The notes: generated from the sequence alone by a model not told the origin. DNA of 62,000 nucleotides from Gnetum montanum (GCA_015680685.1 MNCI01007937.1:1118007-1180006), one strand, 5' to 3'. Numbered from the stretch's first letter, positions 46,236 through 59,094 are shown. Translations and numbers: made by a program.

Positions 46236-47013
46236 TGATGAGTGGGGAGGTACCCCTACACTCAACCATACGAATACGAGCGTTTCACACGCGATCTAGT
46301 CAAACTCCAAGGACTAAGTGCTTACGTGCCCTAATAGAACACTTAAGGTTAATCAATCGCTATCTTTCCAAACTTACTTGTATTGTCACATTTGTATGGT
46401 TAAGTAAGTTTGAGGTATGTGATTTTTATATCTTTTTTCTTTTAATGTCTTTATGCTAATAGGGAAAGGGTGAAGAGAACTAAGTGATTAACTTATATTA
46501 ACTATTCACTAACTAAGTTCTAATTTTCCTAGCACTAGTATACGTTCCCACTTGCCGCACACACCCTGAACCAGTGCAACGCTACTGGGATTACCAAACA
46601 CTACTCGTTACTGGGTTACCAAGCGTTACACACGTGCTCGAAGCGGTCATACTGAATGCACTTAACTAGGAGAGTTAAGGGTTGACAGAGATTAATTATC
46701 TAGGAAAGAAATTAAACATTTAACAATAATTAATTCCTATTTAGCTTAGTCCACATGCTGCAAGGTTTATCAAAAATTTCATCTTTATTGCTGTACACAA
46801 ATGTATGCTTAGGTATAATTTGCTCGAATAAAGATCCGTTCACTTTGAGACTCCTACTACAGGTACATGGAAATTATTATAACTCTGGAATGGTAAAACT
46901 GCTATAGTTTGGCTAAGGGTCTAGATCTAGATGGAGAAATAAGGGAAAGCCACCTATTATTTATAGATGTTGCGATGGGCCGCAATATCGCATACGCGAT
47001 ATACAGCTCATCA
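46236..47013 (-). repeat. 3' LTR of G2
   Basis: Shorter than the 5' LTR by 49 bp, the difference being mainly in the GATATC-rich segment before the terminal CTCATCA. Otherwise very similar to 53946-54772 (long identical runs), so the insertion is younger than the chromovirus or C1. Confidence 0.93.
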
Positions 47014-47026
47014 TACCCCCATGACT
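47014..47026 (-). other. Polypurine tract of G2
   Basis: Minus strand AGTCATGGGGGTA abuts the 3' LTR; identical to that of N1. Confidence 0.85.
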
Positions 47027-48971
47027 AAATGAAAACTCGTCCTCGAGTTCCTTACAAAATATTGGAAAGGTATGGGATTATTGACTTGAATGACACTCAT
47101 GGTGAATGGGGTGACATGTGAACGGATCATCATTACAATACATGGCAAAATTAGTATTCATGACAACAAGAGTGAACACTATATACATTTGACATCCAGC
47201 CTTATTTGGCAGCTGAGAGAAGAGAGAAGAGAGAGAGAGAAAAGAAGAAATCTCTTGTTGTCAACACCAAGATTGCACCTTTAGTTGTCCATCCATAAGC
47301 GCACCATCAATCTTGTTCCTTGCATGACTACTCCAGCACCAGTCCATTCTAAGTTTTCCCTTCAGATCCAATTTATTGTTGTATGATTGTCATCTGCACA
47401 CACAACACAGGCTTATATTATCAAAGGTAAATGAATTACAATGTAGTTGATACCTTGCCTCAGTGTAAGGTCCATTGGTTGAGTTGTGATATGGCTAATG
47501 CAGATCTGGAGATATAATATTGGTGACTACCCGAGGTGTAGGGGTTAAGAGAAAATCAAAAAAATTGGACTAGGACCCCCATGACTAAGAGCAAACCTCC
47601 AGTAACAAGAGAATGGAAAAAGATAAGAAATAAGAAAGATGGAAAAAAAGAAATGGCAATGCTGATAAAATGGATGTTAGGGATGGAAATGAACAAAATA
47701 AAAGTTGATTGCAGAAATGTTTAAGGGAAAGAAATTAACTAATGCGCGAAATAGGAATGCCAGTGGGTCCTCCCCAAAGTAGGCTCATGCCCTTAATGCC
47801 CTAACAATCCCACATTCAAAGAGTCCATAGGCTCTAGAAATTTCATTTGGAAGAAAGAGTTAAAATCTTAACCACAAGAATTTACCAAAAAGAAAAAAAT
47901 GCATCAACCAAAATATGGACTATTGATACAATCGGTAATGAGGTGGAAAATGGAGAAAGAAGGATGGAAAGGAGAGAATGGAATGGAGTCTCAAGAACAA
48001 GGTGGTGTACAACCCCTTGTGTATTAATGATTAATTTAACTTAGTAGATCTCATTCCAAATCCAGCCTTAAACAATCCAAATTCAATGACTTCGCATTAA
48101 TACATTTGGCGAATCCATCCCTCTGAAGTAACAAGAATGCTTCCACCAAAGAGTTACCACCATTCTGACGAAACGAGAAAGGAGAAAGTAGGAAATGAGA
48201 AAGGGCCTTAGTTAGAGGGAACATGTTTATTTAGTTCCATAACCAATGTTTGTAGCCCAGATGATTATTTCATCTAAGGGGTGTGCTTTGAATTCTCACT
48301 TTTCACTTTTTACTTCTTGTGTTTTTTTTTTTTGCGTGAGAACCACACCATGCAAAGACTTTTTATTTTTATTAGCTTAGCTTCCAGATAATGGAGCAAT
48401 TGTCAGAATGGTAAGGAAAACCCAAGAAGAAAACATCCAAGCACCTAAGAGAATGGCCAACACCAATGCATCAAATCCCCTTGAAGTCACACCCTTTTCA
48501 ATCCTTGAGTCCTTTGATATTTTGAGAAATTCCAAGTCACAAATTTGTTGATCGTTCTTATTATTTAAGAAAAGGGACTATACAATTCCAAGCCAGGAGA
48601 GACCATAGAAATTCATGGATGTATGGATGACGTGGACTCATTGCCTGTTATATCAAAAGAACCATACCTTAGTATCAACATTATAACTCAAAGGTAATAA
48701 CCAAACATTGGAAATCAATGGAATACAATTCATACCACCATCAGGAGAACTTATTAGGTGAGGATCCTAAAAAAATAAACAAACATACAAAGAAATGAAA
48801 AAGTATGAATAATGTTGCAAAAAAAAAACAAGAAAAGTTAAAGAAATTTGTAAAAGAAAAATGTGTAAAACAAAAACTTAAAAAGGAACTGAGGACCTCA
48901 AATGATTAGCATAGATGGCCATCTCCCCCATGACTAAGTTGAAAGGAGGAGATCAGAAAGAGTGAGCGAGG
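47027..48971. other. G2 tail between integrase and 3' LTR
   Basis: About 1.9 kb with no convincing frame on either strand. It holds two extra polypurine-like words on the minus strand (AGTCATGGGGG at 47576-47586 and 48925-48935). The segment 48610-48845 is conserved in G1 at 8505-8740. A purine-rich AGAGAGAAGAGAGAGAGAG tract is at 47217-47243. Confidence 0.65.
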
Positions 48972-51900
48972 TCATCCTTTCTCAGAGGTATTATGTGCAC
49001 CAACTGTTCTAAGTTCGTGGAAGGGTTTGGTTTGTTGCACATTGACCAGTAATCTCTTATTAGGGCTTTCAAGTTTGTATATGATCATGGCTCCTGAGGG
49101 AAAGGTTGTATGAATGATGTAAGGCCCTTCCCATAATGTTTGAAATTTTGTGCATTGTGGCACATGTGTGGGGTTTCAGTAAAAGACCTTATCTCCTGGT
49201 TGGTACTTAACCTTTGGAATTTTTAAGTCATGACATTGTTTATTATGTGCCTTGTGCAACTCATTTGATGACAGGGCAACCAATTAGTTTTTTTCTAGCA
49301 CATTTAGAGTTGTTAATCTTTGTTTTTGTGCTAGATCAAGGTCAAGGTGGAGGTCACACACCATAGATAGTGTACGGAGCTCGATTTGAATTGGAAGCTT
49401 TGGAAGTTTTCCGTATACTAACTCATAGGGAGAATAGCCTGTAGGGAGTTTCCAAGTGGAGCGGTATGCCCAGAGAGCATCATTCAGTTTAGTGCTCCAA
49501 TCTTGCCTATATTTGCTAATTGTTCTTGTTAATATTTTAGTAATCTCCCGATTAGTGACCTCGGCTTGGCCATTAGCTTGGGGGTGATAAGGTGTAGTCA
49601 ATTTATGTTCAACCCCTAAGCATTGCATCAACTTTTGAAAGGTTGCACCGGTGAAGTGTGTTTCATTATTCGAGATAAGTGCACATGGCACACCAAACCT
49701 ATTTACGACTTATTGTTGCATAAATCATGTAGCGGTAGATGATGTGTAGTCTGTAACAACAACTACTTCAGCCCATTTCATTAGATAGTCAACAACAACA
49801 ATGATGTAAGCTTTTCCATTTGACATTGGTGTAATGGGCCCCATAAAGTCTATTCCCCAAATTTTGAAGGGTTCTAAGGGTTGAATCCATTGTTGCAGAC
49901 CCTCCATTCTAGCAATCATTCACCCATCACATTGACAGCACTCGAAGGATTGGACAAATTGATGGGTGTCCCGAAATAATGTTGGCTAGTAATATCCTGC
50001 AAGTAGGATCTTAGTAGCCGCTCTTCTCCCTGCATAGTGACCCCCACAAGGGCCCTCATGAGCATCTTGGAGAACTCTTAGTTGGTCCACATCGGGCACA
50101 CACCATCGAACCAAGCCATCAAGATAGACTTTGTAAATTTTTCCATTGATTTCCATGAAGTACTTGGCTCTGTGAAGAAACTATTGTTTCATTCTAAAGT
50201 CCAAATCCGATGGTGTTTGTTGGAAAAGGAGATAGGTGAGAATGCTACTATACCAATTTGTCTCCATGGGTTGGTTACTCAGTACACCAGCAAAGAGGGC
50301 TTTGTTAGGAAAATGATCAGATATGGCATATTCATCCTCTTTGCTATCCCAACGCAACTGAGATAAATGATCTGCAACTACGTTCTCGATGCCTTTTCAG
50401 TCGATCATCATTAGATTAAACTCCTGTAGGATTACCATCCATCGTATAATATGAGGGCTAACCGTTGGCTTGTTCATGAGGAACCTGATTGCAGTATGAT
50501 CCATATGAATGTACACTTTGTAGCCTAACACATAGTGGCTAAACTTGTCCAGTGAAAACACTACAGCCATTAATTCTTTCTTTGTAGTTTTGTAGTTAAG
50601 TTGTGCACTGGAGATACTCCTACTTGCACAGTGGATATAATAAGGATGTTTTTGGTCATCTAACTATGTAAGTACGGCTCCTAGGGCATAATTGGATGCA
50701 TCAGTCATTATATGAAATGGTTTAGACTAGTCAGGGGCTTGTAGAATGGGAGTTTCCACAAGCTTTTGTTTCAAAGTTTAGAATGCTCATTCACATTCCC
50801 TGGTCCATTCAAATGGTTCATCATTCTTCGTTAGTTCTACCAACAGTTTGGCAATCTTGGAGAAGTTCTTAATGAATCTCCTATAGTAGCCAGTGTGTCC
50901 AAGAAATGACCAAAGGTCTTTGACAGTTTCTGGTTGTTAGGTGATTCCTTGGATGACCCTAACTTTATCTGGGTCTACCTCTATTCTTGAATGTGAAATC
51001 TTATGCCCAAGTACTACGCCTTCTTGGACCATCAGATGGCTTTTTTTCCAATTGAGCCTTAAGTTAATTTCTACGCATATTTTCAGCACTTGCTCTAATC
51101 AGTCCAAAGCTTGATGAAAGCTTGTTCCATAAGTGGAGAAGTCATCCATAAAGACTTTCACTCCATTTCCTATCTACTGTTGAAATATGCTTAGAACTAG
51201 GCATTGAAACATGGTAGGATCATTGCACAAGCCAAATGACATTTGTTTATATGCAAACATTCCCCAAATACTGGTGAATGTTTTCTTGGCTTGATCTTAT
51301 GGTTCTATCCATATTTAATTGTATCCACTATAACCATCTAGAAAACTATAATAGCAATGCCCTACTATGGTGTCTAAGACTTGGTCAAAGAATGGCAATG
51401 AAAAGTGATCTTTGAATGTTGCCATGTTCAGCAGCCTGAAATCTATACACACCCTCCATTTGCCTTCCTTTTTAGGCACGACCACCAAAGGGCTAACCCA
51501 TTCACTATCAGCAATGGGATATATGAACCTAGCCTTAAGAAGTTGTTCTATTTCTTCTTTTACTATTTGTTTCAATTTTGGGTTCAATTGCCTCTGCGGT
51601 TGTTTTTGAGGTTTCATGGAGGGGTCCGTGTAAATGCTATGCTGGCATATCCTAGGATCTATTCCAGTTAATTCAAGGTATGACCAGGCAAAGGCTTTTG
51701 ACCACTTTTTTATCACTTTCAGCAATCTTTATTTTTGTTTGGGAATAATTTTTGCATTGATGATCACCGGTTTTCCGTTTTCGAGGGTCATATATTCTAG
51801 ACCGGTGGGAAATGGTTTCAAATCTATGGGCTCTTATTTAAATTTTTTAGGAATTTCCAACTTCCCCCAATTGATGTTTTCTAGGTTAAGACTTGGAAGT

Positions 51901-52844
51901 TGGTAACGAACTTGCTCTAGTGTATCTATGCTCTCAATATAAGCACTAGTTATTCTCTTAGTTAATTCCATGCATGTTAGTGAGTTGCTCTCTTGATCAA
52001 CCATTGGCCACTGGGTGTCTTCTTGTCGTGTGGCTGTTGCATACAGGCACCTTTGTATATTAATGTCTTATGCACACCGATTGCATGCAGGCAGTGCTAA
52101 ACTTTGCATAACCCATGATTTCTGCACACAATGGCACCTTGTATCACTGTATGCGATGCATGGAACTTTCTTCTTCTCAATATTTCCAAAAGTATTTTTC
52201 TTGGATATTTCTAGGGAAAGATCACAGATTCCTAGGCGTGCATCTATGGTACTTAGCCATGCTCTTGCCATTATTATTGGGAAGTACCCTTTACCGTTCT
52301 TTACTTATATCACTAGGAAATTAGCTGGATATGAGCACCCACACACAGTGGTAACAATGTCCTCCACTAGTCCCAAGGGGACAATGATGGACTGATCGGC
52401 CAACTCTAGTCGAACGTTACTCTTCCTCAATGGAGGTAGGTTCTAGGCTTTATACATCTCTTGTGATATTAGGTTGACTCTGGAACCTAAGTCCAGAAGA
52501 GCCTTACATGGTTCCTTCCCAACGACTTGGAGATAAATTAAAGGACTTCTAGGATTAGAGAATTTCTTGGGAAGGTGGACCACCTTAATCCAGTCAGTAA
52601 CGACATATGTTAACATAACCGTGTGCGTTAAGCTCGATTTTTGGGTTGAAGGAGGCCCTGAAGCTTTACTTGGTAGGGAGGTGTTCGGATGTTCAACCAC
52701 TTGTGATGGTGAGGGCTTGGTTGGATTGTTGGTTCTGAAGAAAGATCTTTTCGACATAAGGTTGTTGGAACCAACTGCCGGTTGAGGATTCATAGCCCTC
52801 GTAACATTGGGTTGTTGCGGTTGAGTGGGAAGTTCCCCTTGCAT
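48972..52844 (-). pseudogene. G2 pol: protease, RT, RNase H, integrase in one frame
   Basis: One minus-strand frame of about 1,290 codons with a dozen or more stops and no frameshift noticed. The protease at 52443-52844 has KALLDLGSRVNLIS (DSG changed to DLG). RT spans about 51725-50950 and includes EWVSPLVVVPKKEG, FLDGYSGYN and the catalytic VFMDDF near 51145. RNase H spans about 50730-50340 with MTDASNYALGAVL. Integrase spans about 50090-49000 with an HHCC-like zinc region, [16 protein letters not shown] (the second catalytic Asp appears as Asn) and NGQAEVTNRE. It ends near PHELRTVGAHN. Stops fall mostly at expected Gln or Trp codons. Confidence 0.9.
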
Positions 52845-52919
52845 TGCTGGAGTGGGTGGTAATGGAGCGATCGGGTGAGAGTTGTAGATAGATTTGGAGG
52901 ATGGTATAGTTCTTCGTGG

Positions 52920-53425
52920 TCATTTCGTTCATAACATCTGTGATTTCTACGCAGTTTCCTACTTTCCCTTCTCCCATGACTTGATTCTTTCGAGTGCCCT
53001 CATCCTCTTTCTCGACTCTCTCATCGAGGTTTCTCATTATGTTTACCCTTATCCTCATGGTTAGGCTCCTTATGACTACATCCTGATATTGAAGGAGAGG
53101 GTAAATGTGACGATGAAAGGGAAGAAGAAGGAGAACCATTTTCATGATGATGTTTCCTACCTTCTCTTCAGTGGTCTCGGTCCCAATCGTGATGATGATT
53201 AGAATGCCCACCCTTATCATGTGTTTGTGTTCCCTCGTTGAACACTTGGTGTTCATGGGGATCAAAACTAGGATTGTGAATTATTGAGTGAAGGTTCTGA
53301 TACACCACCTCCTCACCATCGTTAGGAGGGGGAACATCATTTTGTGGAGAACCTATTGAGATAGGTTCACCACCATCAATTTCGCTTAAGACGGGTGGAG
53401 CGTTATGGGATCTTTTTCCCTTCAC
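52920..53425 (-). pseudogene. G2 gag N-terminal remnant
   Basis: Minus-strand frame starting MKGKRSHNAPPVLSEIDG, similar to G1 gag (PPNDGEEVVYQNLHS versus PPNDSEEVGYQNLCS). It is His/Arg/Ser-rich and broken by several stops. After a segment equivalent to the end of G1's basic region (YERNDHEE) the sequence jumps to the Pro-rich linker before the protease. The whole capsid core seen in G1 at 10380-10961 is missing, about 1.3 kb. Confidence 0.8.
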
Positions 53426-53926
53426 GATGTATAGTATCTATCCTATTATAAGTCCCATTGATGTTGTGCTTCTATGGGATGGTAGTCCCTTGCATTGTGC
53501 TCACATGCAACATATTCTGCATATAATTGTGACATGCCTATTCATGCAAGAGCATGAAGGAGCATGTTGGGGACCACCCGGTATGGAGGCAACACTATGT
53601 TACCCTCCAAGTATCTCCAACGCAGTTGTTCATATTGATGGAGAATAATGATAAAGTTAGGTACATATTCATCATGATGAATATATACCACACAGAATTG
53701 TTGAGGCACTGGCGGATCTTGGTTACATGTGTTGTGCCGCCAACTGTCTCTTGTGTTGGTCCTAGGCGGTGAAATGCTTTTGTGTGAAGAAGAAGACATT
53801 TTTGTCTTGATCGGTGTGCTATTTACCATTATCTTATTTTTCTTCTAATCAACCCTAAGGGTTCATTATAGCTTCCCAGCAATGTGGATGATTTCCTATG
53901 TTCTACGTAGCAAACAAACAACTAAG

Positions 53927-53944
53927 TCCCTGGCAATGATGCCA
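53927..53944 (-). other. Primer-binding site of G2 (tRNA-Asp type)
   Basis: Minus strand TGGCATCATTGCCAGGGA, one base inside the LTR; one base different from N1 and a few from the tRNA-Asp complement. Confidence 0.85.
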
Positions 53945-53945
53945 A

Positions 53946-54772
53946 TGATGAGTGGTGAGGTACCCCTACACTCAACCATACGAATACGAGCGTTTCACGC
54001 ATGATCCAGTCAAACTCCAAGGACTAAGTGCTTACGCACCCTAATGGAACACTTAAGGTTAATCAATCACTGTCTTCCCAAACTTACTTGTATTGTCACA
54101 GTTGTATGGTTAAGTAAGTTTGAGGTATGTGATTTTTATATCTTTTCTCTTTTAATGTCTTTACGCTAATAGGGAAAGGGTGAAGAGAACTAAGTGACTA
54201 ACTTATATTAACTATTCACTAACTAAGTTCTAATTTTCCTAGCACTAGTATTCATTCCCACTTGCCGCACACACCTTGAACCAGTGCAACGCTGCTGGGA
54301 TTACCAAATGCTACTCGTTACTGGGTTACCAAGCGTTACACACGTGCTCGAAGCAGTCGTACTGAATGCACTTAACTAGGAGAGTCAAGGGTTGATAGAG
54401 ATTAATTATATAGGAAAGCAATTAAACATTTAACAATAATTAATTTCTATTTAGCTTAGTCCACATGCTACAAGGTTTATCAAAAAGTTCATCTTTATTG
54501 CCATACACAAATGTGTGCTTAGGTATAATTGGCTCGAATAAAGATCCATTCACTTTGAGACTCCTACTACGGGCACATGGAAATTATTCCAACTTTGGAA
54601 TGGTAAAACTGCAATAGTTTGGCTAAGGGTCTAGATCTAGATGGAGAAACAAGGGAAAGCTGCCTCTTATTTATAGATGTTGCGGTGGGCTGCGTTATAG
54701 CATACGCAATATCACGGGGGCGGACGCGATATCGCGTATGCGATATCACGTATGTGATATCGTGGCTCATCA
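53946..54772 (-). repeat. 5' LTR of G2
   Basis: On the minus strand it starts TGATGAGCCACGATATCAC. Palindromic GCGATATCGC-like units occupy the first 90 bases, followed by a TATA-like CTATAAATAAGAGG at about 54665-54680. It would carry the promoter. Confidence 0.93.
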
Positions 54773-54777
54773 GTAGT

Positions 54778-55640
54778 AGTTAGTGGACTACGTTGGTAGT
54801 AGTTGACTAACTATGCTTATAGTAGTAATCATTACAAACCCACAATCAATGCTACTCTAATAGCAAGGAGTTCCAAAAATGGTAATCCTAAACCTATATA
54901 TATCCAACATTAACACCATAGAACAGTTCCAAGTTTTTGCATTTTGGCATACTATACCACATTTCAAGCACTTTGGCATTTTCATAACCTTTTTGTAGCA
55001 ATAGCAGTTCCATCATCCAAAGCCCGTTACAACCCTTGCAACCCAACTACACTTGTAGTGGCAAAAACTGGCACTACACTAGGCATAGGCTCCTCCATGT
55101 AACTACCATTGCACTGAAAGTGTATATCCATTCCCATTACTCTATGGAAGATTTGGTAAAAACCAATAGAAAGCTGCAAAAAATTAGAGCTGGGCAAAAA
55201 CTAGATCATGAAGAAAGCCTTCTCTAATGGACTTTGAGCTTCATCAACTTCTAGTACCCCTGGGTACATACCTGTACAATGTGAATCCAATTCTTTTATA
55301 TTTTTATATAAATTCGATTATTCATGATGTGAAAATTTTTGGTTTCTATTTCATTTCTACATTTCTTTCTATAACTATAATCTTCTTTCCATTTTTGTTC
55401 GACTAGTTCCATCCATGTTCTCATTTTTATATTTGTTTTCATTTCTGATTTCATCTAGGATTACATATGCATCTTCATAGTTATTTCATTTTTACATTTG
55501 TACATCCCTGGGTGATTGACAAGACTATTTAGGCACCCTAAATCCCAATTTTTGGAGTCTCTTGGGATTTCGGGTTAAGACTATTTTGATCCTCAGATCT
55601 TTCAATTTTCCCATTCTTGCAACCAAGATTTCCAACTCCA
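54778..55640 (+). repeat. G3 5' LTR, second part
   Basis: Continues the TAGTAGTT-rich sequence broken at 46235 and runs through a T-rich block to the CCCTGGGTGATTGACAAGAC word at 55506 and a CCAACTCCA end near 55640. It is alignable in reverse with 41265-41960, which has no insertion and so confirms that the two parts were once joined. Confidence 0.65.
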
Positions 55641-56169
55641 ATAGTTTTTTGGCACTAGAAGGAGGGCCTCCACCCAAATTCTTGGCCATAAATCCATTTT
55701 AGCCATTTCTATCCTTCCATTATACTTGCAAAACTAGCATTATCTATTAAAACTAGAGTTGGATTTTGTTGCAGATTTTCTATCTACTTTAACATCCATT
55801 TTGTTTCGTGTAGTTCCATTTGGTGGCACTCTATTTAGTGTAGTTTATTTAGTGACACTCCGTTTAGTTTAGTCCATTTCTTGGCATTTCATTTTTTAGC
55901 ATTCCATTGTCTTTCTTTCCCTTTAGTATAGTTCCTACTGTGATGCCCATTTTCCGTCTAGTAGGTAAACTTCTTTTCCTTTTTCCAATTGAACTATTTA
56001 ACAACCATCTTCTATTGCCTTTCTATTTTTGATCTACTATGTTAGTATATTTTCATGCTTACTATGTTTTTTACCAAAAATAGTAAAAACCCAAAAACTC
56101 AATTTTCAAATGTATTTCAATAGTCAAGTAAGTTTCCTTACAACTATAACAATAATGGGTTAGATTAAT
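55641..56169. other. G3 leader between LTR and gag
   Basis: Begins with TTTTTTGGCACTAGAAGGAG (about 55646), which looks like a primer site, though I could not match the tRNA. The rest is AT-rich with repeated TTTAGTGTAGTT/TTTAGTTTAGTC words at 55798-55900 and no frame. Confidence 0.5.
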
Positions 56170-57860
56170 AGCACATGAGGGTTTATGACCCCAAAGACCC
56201 AACCATGATGAAATGTAGGCAATTCCTAAGACTTAGGGGGCAAAGTCCTAGTTTTGCAGTAATAAATGAAGAGCACTATAACTTCATTTATGCTAAGATC
56301 CAAGCTAGCATACTAATCCCATGACTAGAGGAAAAATCTAAGAGGGAATTTGAGCTCATGCATCATAAATGAAAAGAGTATATTCCCTTCCCTTATGACC
56401 AAATACCCCTTAATGACATCTATGCTAGCATTTTAGCCCTCCTCATTGAGGTTGATGAGGAAAACTGGAAGGCTATCTCTAATGGGAAAATAAGGAAGAA
56501 ATATGAATTCAAGATAGAGTCTAAGCCTAAGAACCTTTTATGGGGACTTTTCTAGAGATGGACCCCCAAGGCCATGGTGCTCACCTATACCCCTTTTATC
56601 TCTTCCTCTAGACACATCCCACTACCTTCATCCCCACCATACCCAACCATGTTTGGGCTTGCACCCATCATAGCCACACATCAAACATACTTGGTGCTAA
56701 AATCCATAACCTTCCACTTTTCCATGTTATTTGCTACATAACCTTGGACTGTGCAACCATTGTCGATGGTCGTTACTACCACTAATCCTCCTATCACATA
56801 GACAAGGCCCATAGTGGAACCCTAGATACTAGCAAAAATGTCATTTTCTTTATTTAACCTGCTGGGCATTGTGGTAACTCAACCTCTCCCTTCAGTGCCC
56901 CAACCAATAGCTAGATCACAAGCCTCACAACTTACACCTTGCTCTTTTTCTAAACCCTACAACTAACAGGGCCATCTCAAGGCCTAGATCAAGCTTTCTA
57001 AATGATCCAAGACTTGACTAAAGAGTTAAGAAAACTCAAAGCCTCAATGTCCCAAACTATAAAGATTATGGACTTCTATCAAGATGACCCCATAAGCCCC
57101 ATGGTGCCACCACTAACTCTTCCTCTAGTGTCCTTGTGCCATAGTTCACCAAATATAATGGTGAAGGTTATTTGAACATGCATTTGATTACCTTTCGCTC
57201 TGAGTGGTTGTTGTTGTAGGTTTGGCCACACACAATCATGCAAATCTTTCCTATGTTTTTATTTGGAAAATCACTTGAAGCACTTGACTAGTATCATGCC
57301 TTGCCAAAAGTATCCATATCCTCTTTGAATAAACTAATTTCACAGTTCATTAACTATTTCAAGTATAACTTGAAACCTAATACCACACTTGACCAAATAA
57401 TGAAGGTTAAGCAAGGACCTCTTAAGCCCATGTAGAAGTTCATGTAATGATAGAACACTTTGCTTAATGAGATACCAAAGTTGACAGCTGAAATGCATCT
57501 ATTAGCTATCTTTAAGAAGGCAGTTAACAACTTCATAAAGTCAAAATTAGACTACCTAGATCTATGGTCTTTTAGTCAAGCCTTTTTCCAAACTAAGAAT
57601 ATAGAAGATGCTACAAAAGCTATCCATGATCTTTCCTACATGGCATACAACAACCAACATGTGCATAAAGATAAATAAAAGGGTAGGAAAAATAATGTGG
57701 TCATACAAATTGTAACCAAGGAAAGTAAACCAACAAACCAGGGGCCAAAGAGAAATCAATCCAAGGCACCTACTACAAACAAAAATAATCAATCATAAAC
57801 CTCTAGGGCCACTACATCAACTGTCTCTAGGCCTAACTTTGCATGGAAAGACCAATCAAA
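56170..57860 (+). pseudogene. G3 gag-like frames, degenerate
   Basis: The plus strand at 56180-56560 encodes VYDPKDPTMMKCRQFLRLRG, NEEHYNFIYAKIQASI and YASILALLIEVDEENWKAIS with few stops. After a shift, 57150-57680 gives a retrotransposon gag-like core (KYNGEGYLNMHLITFRSEW, FPMFLFGKSLEALD, LNKLISQFINYFKYNLKPNTT, then TAEMHLLAIFKKAVNNFIKS in the open frame 57460-57678). Stops and at least one frameshift are present. Layout resembles gag of Tat/Ogre-type elements. Confidence 0.65.
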
Positions 57861-59094
57861 CTATACCTAGTTACCCCTCAAGCCATCAGAGCTTTTGGAC
57901 CAACTATTAAAAAGCAATAGAATTCAATACAAGTAGATGTTCAAGACTACCGATAAGAGGCATGACAGGTTATGTGAAATAGTGAAGGATCCCACCTAGG
58001 TAGCTAAGGATGATCCTACAGTGCCCAAATACTTTAGGCTTGATTGCTTCTACCATTACCATTAGTTGCTAGGTCATGATACTAATTTTTATGATGTGCT
58101 TAAAGATGACCTACAAAAGATGATGGATAGGGGTGAACTGGTATTGGACACATCCAACCTTGTTAATTCTTAGAATCAATCAATGCATGTGTACAAGGAC
58201 CCCTTGAGAACCAATAATAGCCCATACATTATAGCGGATTTCAATATCCACAACAACTAAAGGCCTGTGAGGGAACCATTTGTGATCAAGATGCCTCCTC
58301 GTCATGAAAGGGGCCCTTTAGCTTCCACTAGTTCAAGGTCCTCCTTTGTTGTAAGAGTGCTATCACTAGAATCCTTCAAAGATCCCTTTGTAATTAGGAT
58401 GCATTAGCCTCCTACAACCTAGTTGACCACTATAATTGAGCAACAACCTCCCGTGGTGGCCAATGTAACATCTTCTTCCTCACAACCAAGTAGGGATAGC
58501 AAGAAATCCCCAACCAACCAATGGAAGAAGGCTACATAGAAAGCCAAAAGAAATAGTGATAAGGAGACCAAGTCAAGGAAAGAAGTGTGCCTACCAAATT
58601 CCACTCCCAATTCAACTATTCCCATGACTTCTATAACCTAGGCTACTTTAACAAGTATACCACAAGAAGAACCAAAACCCGAAGAAGAAAAGAGAGAAGC
58701 TATTACACAACAATAGCCCAAGCATAAAGTTTTTATTTTGGGATGCATGGAGAAATTCATAAAAAAAATCAACAACTTACAACAAAGAATTCCTTAATGT
58801 GATTGAATGGGTTAAGAAATTACTCAAACAAAAGAACATAACCTTGAGCTTGTATGACCTAGTCATGACTTCTGCTACACATTGAGAGGCATTGGTGAAG
58901 ATTTTGATCTCCATTCCTATTAGTGAAGACATCCATGATAATGAAGAGTCTATCCATGTAGTTATGGTGTCCTCTTTACCCAAGGAATTGAAGTCAACAT
59001 CGCTAATGTTTCATGACAACAAAGTTAAGAAAAACCCTCAAAATAGCAAAGTAACCAAGGAGCCTCTCTTTATAACCATATGAGTTGGATAGTA
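57861..59094 (+). pseudogene. G3 gag-protease linker, degenerate
   Basis: Plus-strand frames retain readable stretches (VPKYFRLDCFYHYH, FYDVLKDDLQKMMDRGELV, IKMPPRHERGPLAS, then a Ser/Lys-rich tract at 58450-58610). The first could be a ruined zinc-binding motif. It is interrupted every 20-60 codons, and no separate gene is indicated. Confidence 0.5.

Larger units (their letters stand above)
46236..54772 (-). mobile_element. G2: Ty3/gypsy family A element with pol, gag core deleted
   Basis: LTRs of 778 and 827 bp, both TGATGAG...CTCATCA, are flanked by a perfect GTAGT target duplication (46231-46235 and 54773-54777). On the minus strand from the right come LTR, primer site, gag N-terminus, protease, RT, RNase H, integrase, a 2-kb tail, polypurine tract and LTR. 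PR to IN all lie in one frame. Sequence style ([18 protein letters not shown]-type, LWAYRSTWKLPTGYSPY) is that of the Athila/Tat group. Stops, a gag deletion and lost catalytic residues make it defective. Confidence 0.93.

Noticed and set aside
47217-47243. Purine-rich GAGA tract in G2 considered as the polypurine tract
   Set aside because: It is about 200 bases from the LTR and on the wrong strand; the true tract abuts the LTR at 47014-47026.
49284-49691. Integrase core considered as a separate host gene
   Set aside because: Same frame as flanking RT and integrase parts and inside an element with LTRs and a target duplication.
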